64,000 bases of DNA from Deinandra increscens subsp. villosa (Eukaryota; Streptophyta; Magnoliopsida; Asterales; Asteraceae). The translations under genes were made by a program, and so were the position numbers. Positions within the stretch are counted from its first letter, which is position 1, and the number at the start of each line of letters is the position of its first letter. A model generated the notes under the pieces. It worked only from the letters and a program-made list of their open reading frames with translations, did not search any database and was not told the DNA's origin. Shown here one piece after another: positions 11,401 through 22,924 of the stretch. The stretch covers positions 58,526,429 through 58,590,428 of the forward strand of contig JBCNJP010000006.1 in assembly GCA_039602395.1 (NCBI GenBank), read 5' to 3'.

Positions 11401-12125
11401 AACGGAGTAGGTCCAAAATCCTTGACAGATTGGCGAGAATGATTGGGCGATGGTCCGCTATAGATTTTTCAAGAGCCTCGACAATGATATGTTTGACAAT
11501 CCCAAGAAGGTCCAAAGTACAAGAAATCTATCCAACTTACTAGCATTTCGACCTTTAGCATCCACCCGAGTAAAGTTAAACACCAATTGGGATGTCAATT
11601 AACCTCTATCAATGATGAAAGAATTGAAATTGGAAACATTAATCTTGGAGAACGAAAGGCCAATTCTTTTTCCGATTCACTAACGGATGGAATTAAAGTC
11701 TCCAAAAATGATAAAAATGCCTGAGTTACAATTCATGAAATCAATGATAGAAGCTCATAAGGATTTCTTATGTGATTCCAATGGGGGGGGGGCATATACG
11801 TTGACCATAAAGCACGAGATCGAAGAATTCAACCAAGTTCCTTTGACAATGAGGAGATGATCAAATAAAAAAATCGAGTCTTTAACGAATAAATTAGTAT
11901 CCCAAATCAATAACAAACCACCTGACATGCCCGACGACGGATGGAACGCCACATCAAACTGAAAATTACCCCATGTCGTTTTTTAATCCAATGCAAATCA
12001 AGAACCTCTATACGTGTTTCTTGAAGACCCGTGAAACCAATGTGATGCTTATTAAGAATTCTACAAATTTTACTTTGTTTCAAGTGAGACCTGCTCCCAC
12101 CAACATTTAGGGACATAATATTCAT
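8498..12125 (-). pseudogene. LINE ORF2 (endonuclease - reverse transcriptase - zf-RVT), decayed
   Basis: Read right to left on the minus strand. Apurinic-type endonuclease starts at 12125 (MNIMSLNVGG, then GFTGLQETR) and continues at 11755-11952 (GGLLLIWD). Reverse transcriptase lies at about 10800-10040 (APGPDGFSFGF, then FIKGRQILDGP). The linker with GSYYFSIFSVPKRVI is at 9486-9740. The zf-RVT domain is at 8498-8941 (DRMPTRLNLSKRGLEIDV, CPFCN...HIF). Several frame changes and stops separate these parts. The catalytic motif normally read as YADD is YAGD (10069-10080) and the upstream catalytic Asp is also replaced (KNDFAKSYYTVSW). It cannot be active. Confidence 0.9.
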
Positions 12126-12435
12126 TGATCCACGAAAACGTCACTAGCCTTGTTCAAAAAAAAAATCAAAATCACTTACCTTACCATTCATGTCAAAGCC
12201 CATTAACTTTCCCATCTGAATAAATTTTGAGAAATCTTGTACCATCGATCCGCTATTAAACGACCCTCCTTTAAAAGATGATGAATGGGCTCCGTTAGCT
12301 TGCCCCATACTCCCCGGAAATAGATGTGAGGATTTCAAAAATTCTTCAAATCTTGGAGGTTTTGAAGGACCGGAGTCACTCGAAGCTTCGTTAATAATTG
12401 GAGCAACGGAACGAAACGAACCCTCCGGTTTAGCC

Positions 12436-12963
12436 TCACCAATCGAAGTATCGCCCCCCCCCCCCCAGGAGAGGCCGAGATAGGTTGTTTTGGTTCAAAA
12501 AACTTTCCGGTTGAATGCCTTCCAAAACATCATCTATATTTTCCTCTTTGTCATGTTTTTCTTTAATTTCACCTTCCTTAAAGTGACAATCGTCATCCGA
12601 CTCATTATAGGATGACGAATCCTCATCAAATTTAATCGATGGGGACCACAAATCAAACTCTTTCGCACGAGCATTGAACAATTTACTACCCACATCAACT
12701 TCAAACAGTTCATCAATAGGAGATAAAGACTTGGTGATCACACAAACTTTGCCAACGGATAGAGGCTCGTCCCTGTCATTACCAAAGAAAAGAAAATCTC
12801 CCCAAAGTTCCCCGACCCTTTTAAGGACTATTGGTGTAGAAGCAACAACTGGTAATCCCAAAATATCGATCCATATACATTGTTCATCCGGAATAAACGA
12901 GTTATCCAAAGGTTTAATCACAGAAAAACATTTGACCAGTTCCAAAGTTTTGAGTTTAAACAT
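12436..12963 (-). pseudogene. LINE ORF1-like protein fragment (DUF4283-type)
   Basis: A 175-codon frame carries the WIDILGLPVVASTP and VGELWGD signatures of the DUF4283 domain found in plant LINE/zinc-knuckle ORF1 proteins, followed by an acidic tail rich in D, E and S. It begins in the middle of the domain, so the 5' part is missing. It lies just upstream of the endonuclease part of ORF2 in the same orientation. A run of 12 C at about 12457-12468 marks decay or a hard-to-read tract. Between ORF1 and ORF2 (12144-12338) a degraded linker frame remains. Confidence 0.75.
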
Positions 12964-13089
12964 ACACGGTTATTTATCACTTTAATGTTTGTTTGTCACT
13001 ATATGTTACTTATACTACTATATATGACATTTTATTTTGTATTTAAACCGACTTTCACGACAACGTGCTTTTAGTACTAACTTATATAT

Positions 13090-13815
13090 ATAACAATCAA
13101 ATTTGGAAGTTGAATAGTATACTTTTTATTTCTTATAGTTTGGCCACAACACTTTGGGGCTTTGACGCTTTCTACCCCTTAAACTTTTACAATTTGTTTT
13201 TTTTAATGAAATAGTAAACTTTTGGTTTTCATAGTTTGGCCACGTAGGTTTCATACTCTTACGTTTTGTACCCTTTAACTTTTATAGCTTTTTTTTTCTT
13301 TTAAATTTTGTTGTCTTCTACTTTTGCCACGAAACTTTTAACTTTTCTACTTTTGTTTTTAGTATATTTTTATAGTTTTATACTTTCACTACAAGATTTT
13401 TAGACTTTTACGTTTTATACCCTTAACTTTTGTACCCTCTAACTTTTAATTTTTCTTTTTTGTTTTGCGTTTTGTTTTTTTCTACTTTAACCATGAAATT
13501 TTAAACTTTTCTACTTTCATTTTTAGTATATTTTTATAGTTTTATACTTTCACCACGATATTTTTAGACTTTTACGTTTTCTACCCCTTAACTTAGTATA
13601 TTTTTATTGTTTTATACTTTCACCACGAGACTTTTAGACTTTTACGTTTTATACTCCTTAACTTTTTAACCCTCTAACTTTTAAAGTTTTTATTTTTGTT
13701 TTAAGTTTTTTGTCTTCTACTTTTGTCACGAAACTTTTAACTTTTCTACTTTCACCACGAGACTTTTAAACTTTTACGTTTTAGACCACTTAACTTTTTG
13801 ACTTTCGTTCAGTAT
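13090..13815. repeat. Degenerate satellite of TACTTTCACCACGAGACTTTT-type units
   Basis: The sentence-like unit TTTTAGACTTTTACGTTTTA plus CCCCTTAACTTTT recurs at about 13150, 13250, 13390, 13555, 13625 and 13755, alternating with TTTGCCACGAAACTTTTAAC. Spacing varies (roughly 70-160 bp). No open frame. It ends at 13830 with GCAACAACGCGCGGGGC. Confidence 0.7.
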
Positions 13816-13859
13816 AGAAATTCAACTCAGCAACAACGCGCGGGGCGATAAACATCTCG

Positions 13860-15030
13860 TTAGTTTTTATCAACCAGAAGTGAAAATTTTGATAATAATA
13901 TATCATATATATTTTTTAATTTAACGCCAAATATTATATTATATAGCTGCAACTTTTTTACAGAAAATAAGTAAGAACTCTTGACTTTCTTTTGAAAACA
14001 GGTAGATCGAGGGCTAGTCGTCACGTGATAAGATTTGGCTACTGAATATGTCACGTGCCCAGCCACCTAGATGTAAGATGTCAATTCAAAGTTCCATCTT
14101 AGTCAAAGTGACATTTTTTTTTTTCAAATTGAAAACGGTACAACAAAGTGTATTTATTTAAAATTAGAGTTATAATATAATAGGGGACGGTATTTTTGTT
14201 TTTTCTTATAGATACTCTCAATATATTATATCAAGGTTAATTGGTAAACTCTCGTGAATAAGAAAAATATTTAAAAAAATTTATTTAGAGAATTCGGCAA
14301 TAGAAATTCTAAACTTGGTGACTATTTATAAACCTAAAAATATACTTGATAATACAAATTGTTCCACTAACCCTAAACTCATTATTAAAGAGAAATCGGA
14401 TAGTCCTTCTACATATTAAAAATGGATCAAGCACATCTACCGACTTATAATTTTAAACTTTTTATGAATTAATCAGGCCAACATTATAAGTGAAATGTTA
14501 AACCCTAGAGGCATATTATATAACTTTAAAGTATATGGTATCAACCTTTAAACATATCATCATTCTTACTTATAAATTATTTCATGTAATATAAATTAGC
14601 ATAGTTTATAAGTTATTTTATGCCTCTTATTATTTATTTATTTTTTAAATTAATTTTGAAATCTGTCCTTTTTTTTGCTATTAGTTTTGACTTCACACCA
14701 TTGTCTTTAAAATTTAATTTTTGTGGTTCACGTGACGATCTTTATTAGTTTTTAGTTTTCTTTTCATTAATCCTTTTATAATTGGCTTTTAATTATTTTT
14801 AAACATTTTATTGGTTTTATTTTAAATAAACACTGTTGCCTTTGAGAAATTTTTTATAGTGTTACATTTAACTCGACTTTGAATTTTAACGTCGTTGTTT
14901 TGCCTTTTTTGTATTTTTATTTTCTTTATGCTGCGCTTTAACGGTGTAACTGCTTTGTGTACCCATGTTATTCTCACGGTAACGCACAAGTACAGATTGA
15001 ACACATGCGCAGCAACCCGCGCTATCGCTC
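13860..15030. other. No gene seen; AT-rich intergenic sequence
   Basis: No plausible coding segment, RNA gene or strong repeat was found on either strand. Short frames here have no coding character. Confidence 0.5.
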
Positions 15031-15033
15031 ATC

Positions 15034-15460
15034 AGGGTCGGCCTCGATAACCTACAAAAAATTTGAGGCCCTGGGTGAAATAAAATTTTGGGCCCCCGAG
15101 AGACCTATTTGAGCGGTCGCAAATCGAATGAATTCACTTTGATTTAGAACACTTATATTCTTACGTATTTAGTTATTAATAAAAATGATTTTTGCTCATA
15201 TATTTATTATTTCTTATAAAATATATTGTTAAAAATATTATATAAAACTATAAAATATACTTTTAAAAAATATTATATAAAATTTACGTATCAAACTGAA
15301 TGTTTAAAAATAAATTATTATTGTTAAAATAGAAAAAGTATAAATTGTAAAAAATTTATGTTATACATAAAAACAATTTTTTTTGGGTCCCTATAAAAAT
15401 CGGGCCCTGAGTGATCGCCCATCTTCCCCATGCCCAAGGCTTCCCATGTTGCTCATCTAG
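15034..15460. mobile_element. hAT/SINE-like repeat with GGCCCTG-type ends
   Basis: The left end has CAGGGTCGGCCTCGATAA followed by GAGGCCCTGGGTGAAATA; the right part has GGGTCCCTATAAAAATCGGG and GGCCCTGAGTGATCGCCC, reversed relative to the left. GCTCAT lies at both outer sides (about 15029 and 15449), a possible short target duplication. The interior is AT-rich and non-coding. Boundaries are approximate. Confidence 0.5.
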
Positions 15461-16005
15461 TTCTTTATAAAGTTGTAACACTTTTTGTTTCATCAAAACA
15501 ATTTTGTAAACACTGTAAATATATATTATCAAGTCTTTAAACTTTAAGGTTAATTTCTAATAAAATAAAGATAAAAATAGAAATTATCTTATAAAAAATA
15601 ACAAAATCAGTTAATTAATAACACTCTATAAAAGTTAATAAAATAAACGTGATGGAAAATAAGAGAAAATTAAAGTAATTAAAATAAATAAGAGAAAAAC
15701 TAAAGAGCTTAAAAAATTATTTGAAAATCAAACACTTTGAATTTTTAGGTATCACATAACAGAACAAATTAATTCTTTAAATAAAAAATAGTTGTTATAC
15801 TTATTGTTAGTTTTAAAAGACAATTTTATATAATTATAAAAAAATAATGACAAAACCTATAACTTAGAACGAAAAATGTAACTTTCTTCAAAAATAAAAT
15901 GATTAGTGGGAGATTCAAAATAGAAATAAAAAATATTCTTAGACATATTTTGTTTTATATCTAATAACTTTTAAATTTTGAATAAACATATATTTGTTAT
16001 TTATA
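15461..16005. other. No gene seen; AT-rich
   Basis: Very AT-rich, no coding segment, no clear repeat. Confidence 0.5.
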
Positions 16006-16014
16006 TTTTCGTGT

Positions 16015-16411
16015 AGAGGAAGGATAAAATGAAAACCTCTCCGAGTTTGGAAAACCGTGAAAACCAAACTAAAAAATTCGATTTTTGTTCCGATTTTTTT
16101 TATGGTGATTCTCTAAGTTAAAAAAAACTCATTTATGCTAAAAAAATAAAAAAAACGCCTAGTCAAATTTTTTAAAATAAATATTTTATAACCAAGGTTA
16201 CATATGTAACAGTACCCTGTTACATATGTAACCTTGGTTATAAAATATTTATTTTAAAAAATTTGACTAGGCGTTTTTTTTTTATTTTTTAGCATAAAGG
16301 GGTCTTTTTAACTTAGAGAATCACCATAAAAAATCGGAACAAAAATCGAATTTTTTAGCTTGGTTTTCACGGTTTTCCAAACTCGGAGAGGTTTTCATTA
16401 TATCCCTCCCC
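16015..16411. mobile_element. 397-bp near-perfect hairpin MITE with 9-bp target duplication (Mutator-like)
   Basis: The two ~195-bp arms are almost exact reverse complements across a spacer of about 5 bp near 16212. The innermost part reads GTTACATATGTAACAG and its mirror. The nine bases TTTTCGTGT lie directly outside both ends (16006-16014 and 16412-16420), the duplication length typical of Mutator elements. The termini (GGGGAGGGATATAATGAAAA on the reversed right end) resemble those of element C. No coding capacity; a transcript through it would be a long double-stranded hairpin. Confidence 0.9.
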
Positions 16412-17354
16412 TTTTCGTGTAAGTTTTATTTAAAACCGAAGGCAGATTTCATTTCGAGATAAACTTTGTTTAAAATTGATTCGGATAAAAAAAATATATA
16501 TGTTTTTTCTATCTTTTCCAAATTGTTTTATATAATTTCATATTTTGATTTTTGATTAAACGGTTTTATAATTCATTTTCCTGTTTTATAAAGCTCAATA
16601 CTAACGACGACATAACTTTTACGTGATTTATGTTGTTGTTTTCGATTCGCATCGGGTCGTTTTGTCCCAAACGACCGTATCAAAAATCTATAAAACTACT
16701 CATGAGGGTGTATAAATTGATACTGTTAAAGCTGTTGGAACCATCGATCCCTTCAATTAGGGACCATACCGCTCATTGATCATCTTCATCCCTCACCCTC
16801 TATTACATCTATCAATTCCGCTTCTTATGATATCTTCAAACTCACGAACCGACTTGAACAATACTCACAAGAAAATGTATGATTCGTATCACTAGTCAAT
16901 GAGTCAAATTGATGAACTAAATAATTATGAAAGTTTAAATAGATTATTGATCTAGAGTGGATGCTCGAAGTTTGAAAGAGAGATGTCTAAGTTTGATTTA
17001 AAAATTTGATTAATTGGGCTTGCTTATCATATAGTTATTTATTAAAAATAAATTATCTATAGGAGCAACGGTCATCTGACTCATCTCTAACAACTTACAA
17101 CATGAACACTCGAAATAAACTATCTGGTGTTGAGCTTCTTATAACAATAATAACAACTAGATTTTACAAACCACGAGTTGCCACAATAATAACAACAACT
17201 AGATTTTGCAAACTCACGAGTTGCCGTAGGATAATACGGAAAGAAAAACCTAGTTACATTATTATAAAGTTACTAAGAAAACATATGGAAAACGCATAAC
17301 AACCAAAATACTTAAACTGTTGAGCCTAGAACCTAAAAACTATGTTACATGACT

Positions 17355-17615
17355 GTATATGTTATAGGAAAAACAAATATGGGGTTGTCATACATCTAAC
17401 TTAGATATGAAACTTATCAAAACGACGTAGTTTTTATTAAAAACAATTAACATCTAGAATTATTCGTCTTTCCTTCTATAAATCTATCCATTTGAAATAT
17501 GAAATAATTCCAAATTTGAACTGTTTTTAATCAACACTATGTCGTTTTAATGAGTTTACCATTTAAGTTATATGCCCAAAAACCCCATATTCACTTTTCC
17601 CATATATTATACCAA
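17355..17615. mobile_element. Small fold-back MITE
   Basis: The left arm (TATGTTATAGGAAAAACAAA then TATGGGGTTGTCAT then AAAACGACGTAGT) returns reversed on the right (ACTATGTCGTTTTAATGAG, then CCCATATTCACTTTTCCCAT). The centre is near 17480. Non-coding. The flanks 16421-17354 and 17616-17745 show no gene. Confidence 0.6.
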
Positions 17616-17749
17616 CAACTTCTTTGTTAAATTTGTTAAGATTGAAAACAAAAAAAGATACCAAACCCTATATTACATGACTATACATATAACATCATTA
17701 AGTCAACACCAACTCCTTTGCTATACAAATACCCTATATATACATACAC

Positions 17750-18350
17750 GGACGGATCTAAGATTTATTTTTAATGGGCTCACTTTTTCTACGGTGGTCG
17801 GAATTTTAATAAAATGTTAAAATTTTCGGTTTAGTCTGGTCGTGCCGGGTTGATCACAAAATAATAATAAGAATATACGCTGCAATAATTAACGAAAACA
17901 TTATTATTAGAAATGAGTTGTTTTTTTACGTTCGAGAATAACGTATTCTAAGTATTTTGTTATCTTTGATATACTTAAAAAACTTAATATAAATAATATA
18001 CAAGAACAAAATAGCAAATAAGATTAGGTTAGAGGGACTAGTAAACACTATCATGTTGTAGTTGAGGTCACAAGTTTGAAAGTTGTGCTTTCATCTATCA
18101 AAATTTATACTTTTCACATGTTATCTTAAAAGATTAAAGGAAACGGAGAGTGCTAGATTCGAACCGTGAACCAAGAGGTTATAGCTTGAGCTAAAACTAG
18201 TTGAACTAGAAAACCAATTGATAATTGTATTCACTCCTAATTATATATAAGGATTCACTCAAACTTTTTTACATATAATTCTAAAAAAAATTCTGAAACT
18301 CAATGGTTCCCGTGAACCCGGTACTCATATACTAGATCCGCCCCTATATA
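17750..18350. mobile_element. ~600-bp TIR repeat with GGGGCGGATCTA-type ends
   Basis: The left end GGACGGATCTAAGA at about 17750 is mirrored by TAGATCCGCCCC at about 18336-18348. The body (GGGCTCACTTTTTC, GAACCGTGAACCAAGAGG) looks like a common non-coding plant repeat. No coding frame; the superfamily is uncertain. Confidence 0.5.
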
Positions 18351-18489
18351 AATATTATAATACCAAATCATATATTAAATTTACAACATTTGGATAAAAA
18401 TACAAAAGATATGAATTATTTTATTAATGTAACGTTACATCCACGAAGACTATCTCATGGCATACCGCTATAGGCTTCAAGTTACTATT

Positions 18490-19520
18490 TAGAGTAAATC
18501 ACACCAGAGGTCCCTAAGGTTTGTTGAAATTACGAAAGAGGTCCCTAGATTATTTAAATTACGGAAAAGGTCCCACACGTCTACTATATAATAACAAAGT
18601 AGGTCTCTCCGTTAGTTTGTATGGTTAAGTTGGCTCATGTGAGAATCATGTGATGGGCAGTTTGATAATTTCCCAATTTCCCCTCAATAACTTTCATGTC
18701 TCAACCTAAGGGACCTTTTTTGTTATTTCAACAAATCTTAGGGACTTCTGGTGTAATTCACTTTATTTATAAATTAAAATTAAAATTAAATAGAAAATAA
18801 CATATGTCATTTACTTAAGAAAATTATAATTTTATTATATTATATATAATGATAAATAAATTTTTAAAATATATTTGGTAAACTAAATAAAAAAATATAT
18901 AAATAAAAGGTCGGCGAGTCGACTCGATCTTTATATGTAAAGCTCAGACTCGAGCTTGTTAATTAAACGAGTCACATTTCCTGTCTTGAAACATGAAAAG
19001 CTCAAAAGGAGCCAAGTATAAACAAGCCCGAGCAGAAGTAAAGCTTTGAAACGTGACTGGGTTAATTAACAAGCTCGAGCTCGAGCTTTATATATAAAGA
19101 TCGAGTCAGCTCGCAAGCCTTTTATTTATATATTTTTTATTTAGTTTACCAATATATTAAAAAAATATTTATCATTATATATAATATAATAAAATTATAA
19201 TTTTTTAAAGTAAATAACATGTATTATTTTCTATTTAAAAATTATAATTTATAAATAGAGTAAATTGCACCAGAGGTCCTTGAGATTTATCAAATAACAA
19301 AAGAGGTCACTTAGGGTTGGGACTTGTAAATTATTAAGGGGAATTACCAAACTGTCCATCACGTGATTCTCAGATGAGCCAACTTAACCATACAAACTAA
19401 CAGAGGGACCTACTTGTTATTATATAGTAAACTGTGAGACATTTTTCGTAGTTTAAACAATCTAGGGACCTCTTTCGTTATTTCAACAAACCTCTGAAAC
19501 CTCTGATGTAATTTACTCTA
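18490..19520. mobile_element. 1.03-kb fold-back element with long TIRs and 5-bp target duplication
   Basis: It starts TAGAGTAAATCACACCAGAGG and ends with the mirrored form. The arms run ~480 bp each, with inverted copies of GAGGTCCCTAAGGTTTG, ATGGTTAAGTTGGCTCATG and a long AT-rich tract, meeting near 19000 at an internal GAGCTCGAGCTT segment. CTATT is present directly outside both ends (18485-18489, 19521-19525). Non-coding. Confidence 0.8.
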
Positions 19521-19525
19521 CTATT

Positions 19526-20865
19526 ATAACATGTTTTACTTTGTTTTATACAAGTAGGACGACCCGCGCGTTGCCGCGGAGCCGTCCCATTTAAAAAAAA
19601 CGATTAGCCAAGCCATAATTGGTTTAAACCGGCGATGAAGTCAAAAGGATAGTTGGACTATTAGCGCGTTGCCGGTAGAAACCTATTTTCTTTGTGCGAT
19701 GATATGCAACACATAAAAACCTCAATCTTAGCCGAAGGTCGAACACACACATTTTCAAATATATATAATACACTAAAAAATAGAAGACTACAAATTACAA
19801 TAAATAAAGTGGCAATGCTATTAAAAGCTTCGACCAACTAATTAGTGTCCAACAATTCTCTTGACCCAATTCTCTTGACCCAGTTGAAAGCTATCAGATC
19901 TGTTCATTAGGTTGCCCAACAATGAGATGGAAATTTCATGGAATGGAAAATGAAGATTTCTAGTGTGCCTTAACAACATAAGCATTTTATAACCTGAAAA
20001 GAACTAAAAATATAACATTTTTATAGTCATCTTAATATATCACTAAAATATCAAATTCAGCCAATGTGTCATACACATATTTGATTATATAAGACCATTA
20101 TGCCAAATCTGCATGATATTCTATGGGATTTTATAATCATTTCTACATGTAAAGTCTTGAATCTATAAAACTTAATCGTACTCATATTGAAACAAACTCA
20201 GCCAATGTGTCATGAACATATTTGTTTGCTTACCTAATTGGTTTATCTGAAAAAGAACCCACACTAAAACAACATCCAGGAGACACCAATCAACCGGTGA
20301 CCTATCTATGTAATACTGAAAATATGACATACAAAAGACGATTAAAAAAAACCAAGAAACATACCTCAACAACAAAGAAATTCTACACAGCCCAACGAAC
20401 CTGCATGTTTATAAACACAGGTTAAAAACACCACAAAAGTACAAATCCAAGCGGCCACCTAAACCGTGAAACTAACTACACAAATAGCATTCACTTGTAC
20501 AGCAGAAGAGTTTCAAAAGGAAACAAAGAAACTAAATTAAAGGCCTCTGTTGGTATTCTTTTTTTTTTCTCAGATTCTTTCCTTTTATTAAGAAGCCATC
20601 CCAAATAAGAGCAGTATTTTTTTTCCTGCGAGACAACCATACCTGATATGAAACCTAAAGGCAAACAAAATCAAGCTCCTTAAAAAGCCATCCGAAATAG
20701 GCACCTGAGATAGGAAAGGTAAACAAAATCAAACCCTTTTCCAGTTTTTGGTAATAAGAGGTCACATTAAAAAAAAGATAAACTTTGTATTATCTGTAAT
20801 GGACACAACCATTTGAAAAGAAAAAACATTACTTTCGTGACTCAATTAACATAAGATCACCTTAT
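19526..20865. other. No gene firmly seen; GC-box tag and AT-rich sequence
   Basis: The segment at about 19560-19580 carries CGCGCGTTGCCGCGGAGCC, similar (reversed) to the GCAACGCGCGGGGC at 13830 and the CAACCCGCGC at 15015. The remainder is AT-rich; parts may be the 3' UTR of the minus-strand gene that ends at 20872. Confidence 0.4.
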
Positions 20866-20871
20866 TAGCAA

Positions 20872-22924
20872 CTAAGGAGCATGAGATCCCACGATTTCAC
20901 TTGAAACTCCCAAACCAAGTGCATGCTTCTTTAAACCTCCGATCTCGTCTTCGATTGTTTCCGACTTCCATGGGTATGGATGGTAACTGCAGCAGTGATC
21001 CAAGCAGCAAGCACAGGGAAAGAAAAGCGTCTAAAATTAAAAGATAGTAAAGGATAAGTAGAGCAACTGTAATGTAGCAAGCACATGGAAAGAAAAGCGT
21101 CTAATTTTAGAATGATATAGTTTTTATTAACATCTACAAAGAAATCAAGTAGGTGTTCATATGTATTTATTAACATTTCAAATTTAAAAGTATCTTAATA
21201 AGTTTAAGATCAAAGCTTCTGAACCCATTTAAACAATCAATTTAGAAAAAAAACAGTGAACTTAGGAATTTTAAAGTGGACAAATTTAAACACTCGTTTA
21301 TGTTCTGAGTTCCTGTGTGGGAGTTCACTGTCATAAGCCAAACAATTTTAAACAATCAATTTTGCTCTAAAGTTATAAACAATTTATTAACATTGCAAAT
21401 TTAGAAGGTGATATATATGACTCACATGAACATTCTCTGTGCAAATCAAAATAAAATTGATGTATCAAAATATGTTCACGTATGTGAAGGAGCAAGGAAA
21501 TTACAGTTCAATTTGTAAAACATAATACTTGTTAATGGTTACCACATTATATAATTTAATGACTTTTAGAAGATACCACATGCTTGCAAACCCAAATACC
21601 CTCAGTACAATACCTAAAACGAACAGTGGAATCTGTAAGAGGTGGTTTCTAATATGATACTGTAATTTTCTTACCGCATCTTTGAAGAGCCTAACAGAAC
21701 AACAAAAACTTGTGACAAATCTACAAACAATATCAAAACCATCCAAATTAAGAAACTAAACAATAATTTAGGCATGAAACAAAGAAAAAAAATACTTAGC
21801 TTGTAATCAAAGACAACAATAGAAGACGAAATAATTTGAACAGGACCTGCACAACAGGAAGAGCCAAACAATGATTACTGATAGGCTACCATAAAACCAA
21901 AATAAACATAAATAGATATGCAACTAAACTAATATAAAAGAACAACAAAAAAGATGAATTAAACATCATCAGTCGATGCATACAATACGGACTTCTCAGT
22001 ATTCTGATTACCTTTTATGACCATGGCTTCCATTTTGCACTTATACGCTCCAAGATGGAATAATTTAATCTACCATGGGCTTTTTTCTATTAAGAAACAT
22101 GTCTTGTGAAGTAGGGTTTAAAATTTTATCTAGGCAGAAGTGCAACAAATCGATTCAGCGAAAATGAAAAATATAAATGAGTTAAGAGAAATGAATTTGA
22201 AGCTTAAGAGGTTAACCTAGTGTGTGTCGCTCATCTTCGTAAGACACAACAATGACCTGGTGATAAAATCCCTCAAAATCATACCATGATAGGGGCTCAT
22301 ATCCCAGTCTCCAGGCTATTCTTCTATTGTTGAAACCAAAGGGAAGATTTATCAAATCACAGTCACCCTCCTGCATAAAACCCTAAGCAATTTGATAGAT
22401 AGAACACGCCAAACCAAAGCCATGATTTGAGAAAGATTTAGTAGAAAATCAAATAGGAAATCGAAAGACTCATGGATGAATACTCACATTGCAATGAGCT
22501 TGTATAGGGGCTGGGAGGATCTCGTGGTCTGTTGGACCTGGGCGGTTGCCAACAATCATATTCTTATTCAGCCCCCTCAATTTTGTAGTCATATGTTGTT
22601 TTGCCACCTATGAGTTGTTTCCGTGCATATAACATGCCCACATCATCACATACTACACTTCTTTTATGACCACATACTACACTTCTTTTAAATTCACTAC
22701 CAAATTCAAACCTAACAAAACCTGAAATATGAATAAACATGAAGATAAATATAAAAAAATAAATTATACCTGCAAACACAGTAGAAGAGAGAAGCACCAA
22801 AAGACCTACAATCACAAAATATAGGCTCATAGTCATTAGCCAATAAATAAAGCCTTAATCTTTTCAGCTCAGCATTAACTGGAGAAATAGTTGCAACTAA
22901 TAGGAAAAGCATTTTCAGAGGCAT
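20872..22924 (-). CDS. Unrecognised spliced gene, minus strand (partial model)
   Basis: Several exon-like segments read on the minus strand. A terminal exon at 20872-20986 (acceptor CTGCAG) codes for YHPYPWKSETIEDEIGGLKK and GLGVSSEIVGSHAP before TAG. A hydrophobic stretch (RVFGFASMWYLL) follows an AG at about 21617. An exon at 22217-22370 (acceptor TTTATGCAG, donor AG|GTTAAC) codes for 51 residues beginning EGDCDLINLPFGFNNRR and including WRLGYEPLSWYDFEGFYHQ. The upstream exon ends at 22488 with donor AAT|GTGAGT and codes GNRPGPTDHEILPAPIQAHC. Joins at 22488/22370 keep the frame. I do not recognise the family, and it is not certain that the 20872 exon belongs to the same gene. The exons from 22217 upward are present again in the tandem copy. 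Confidence 0.45.
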
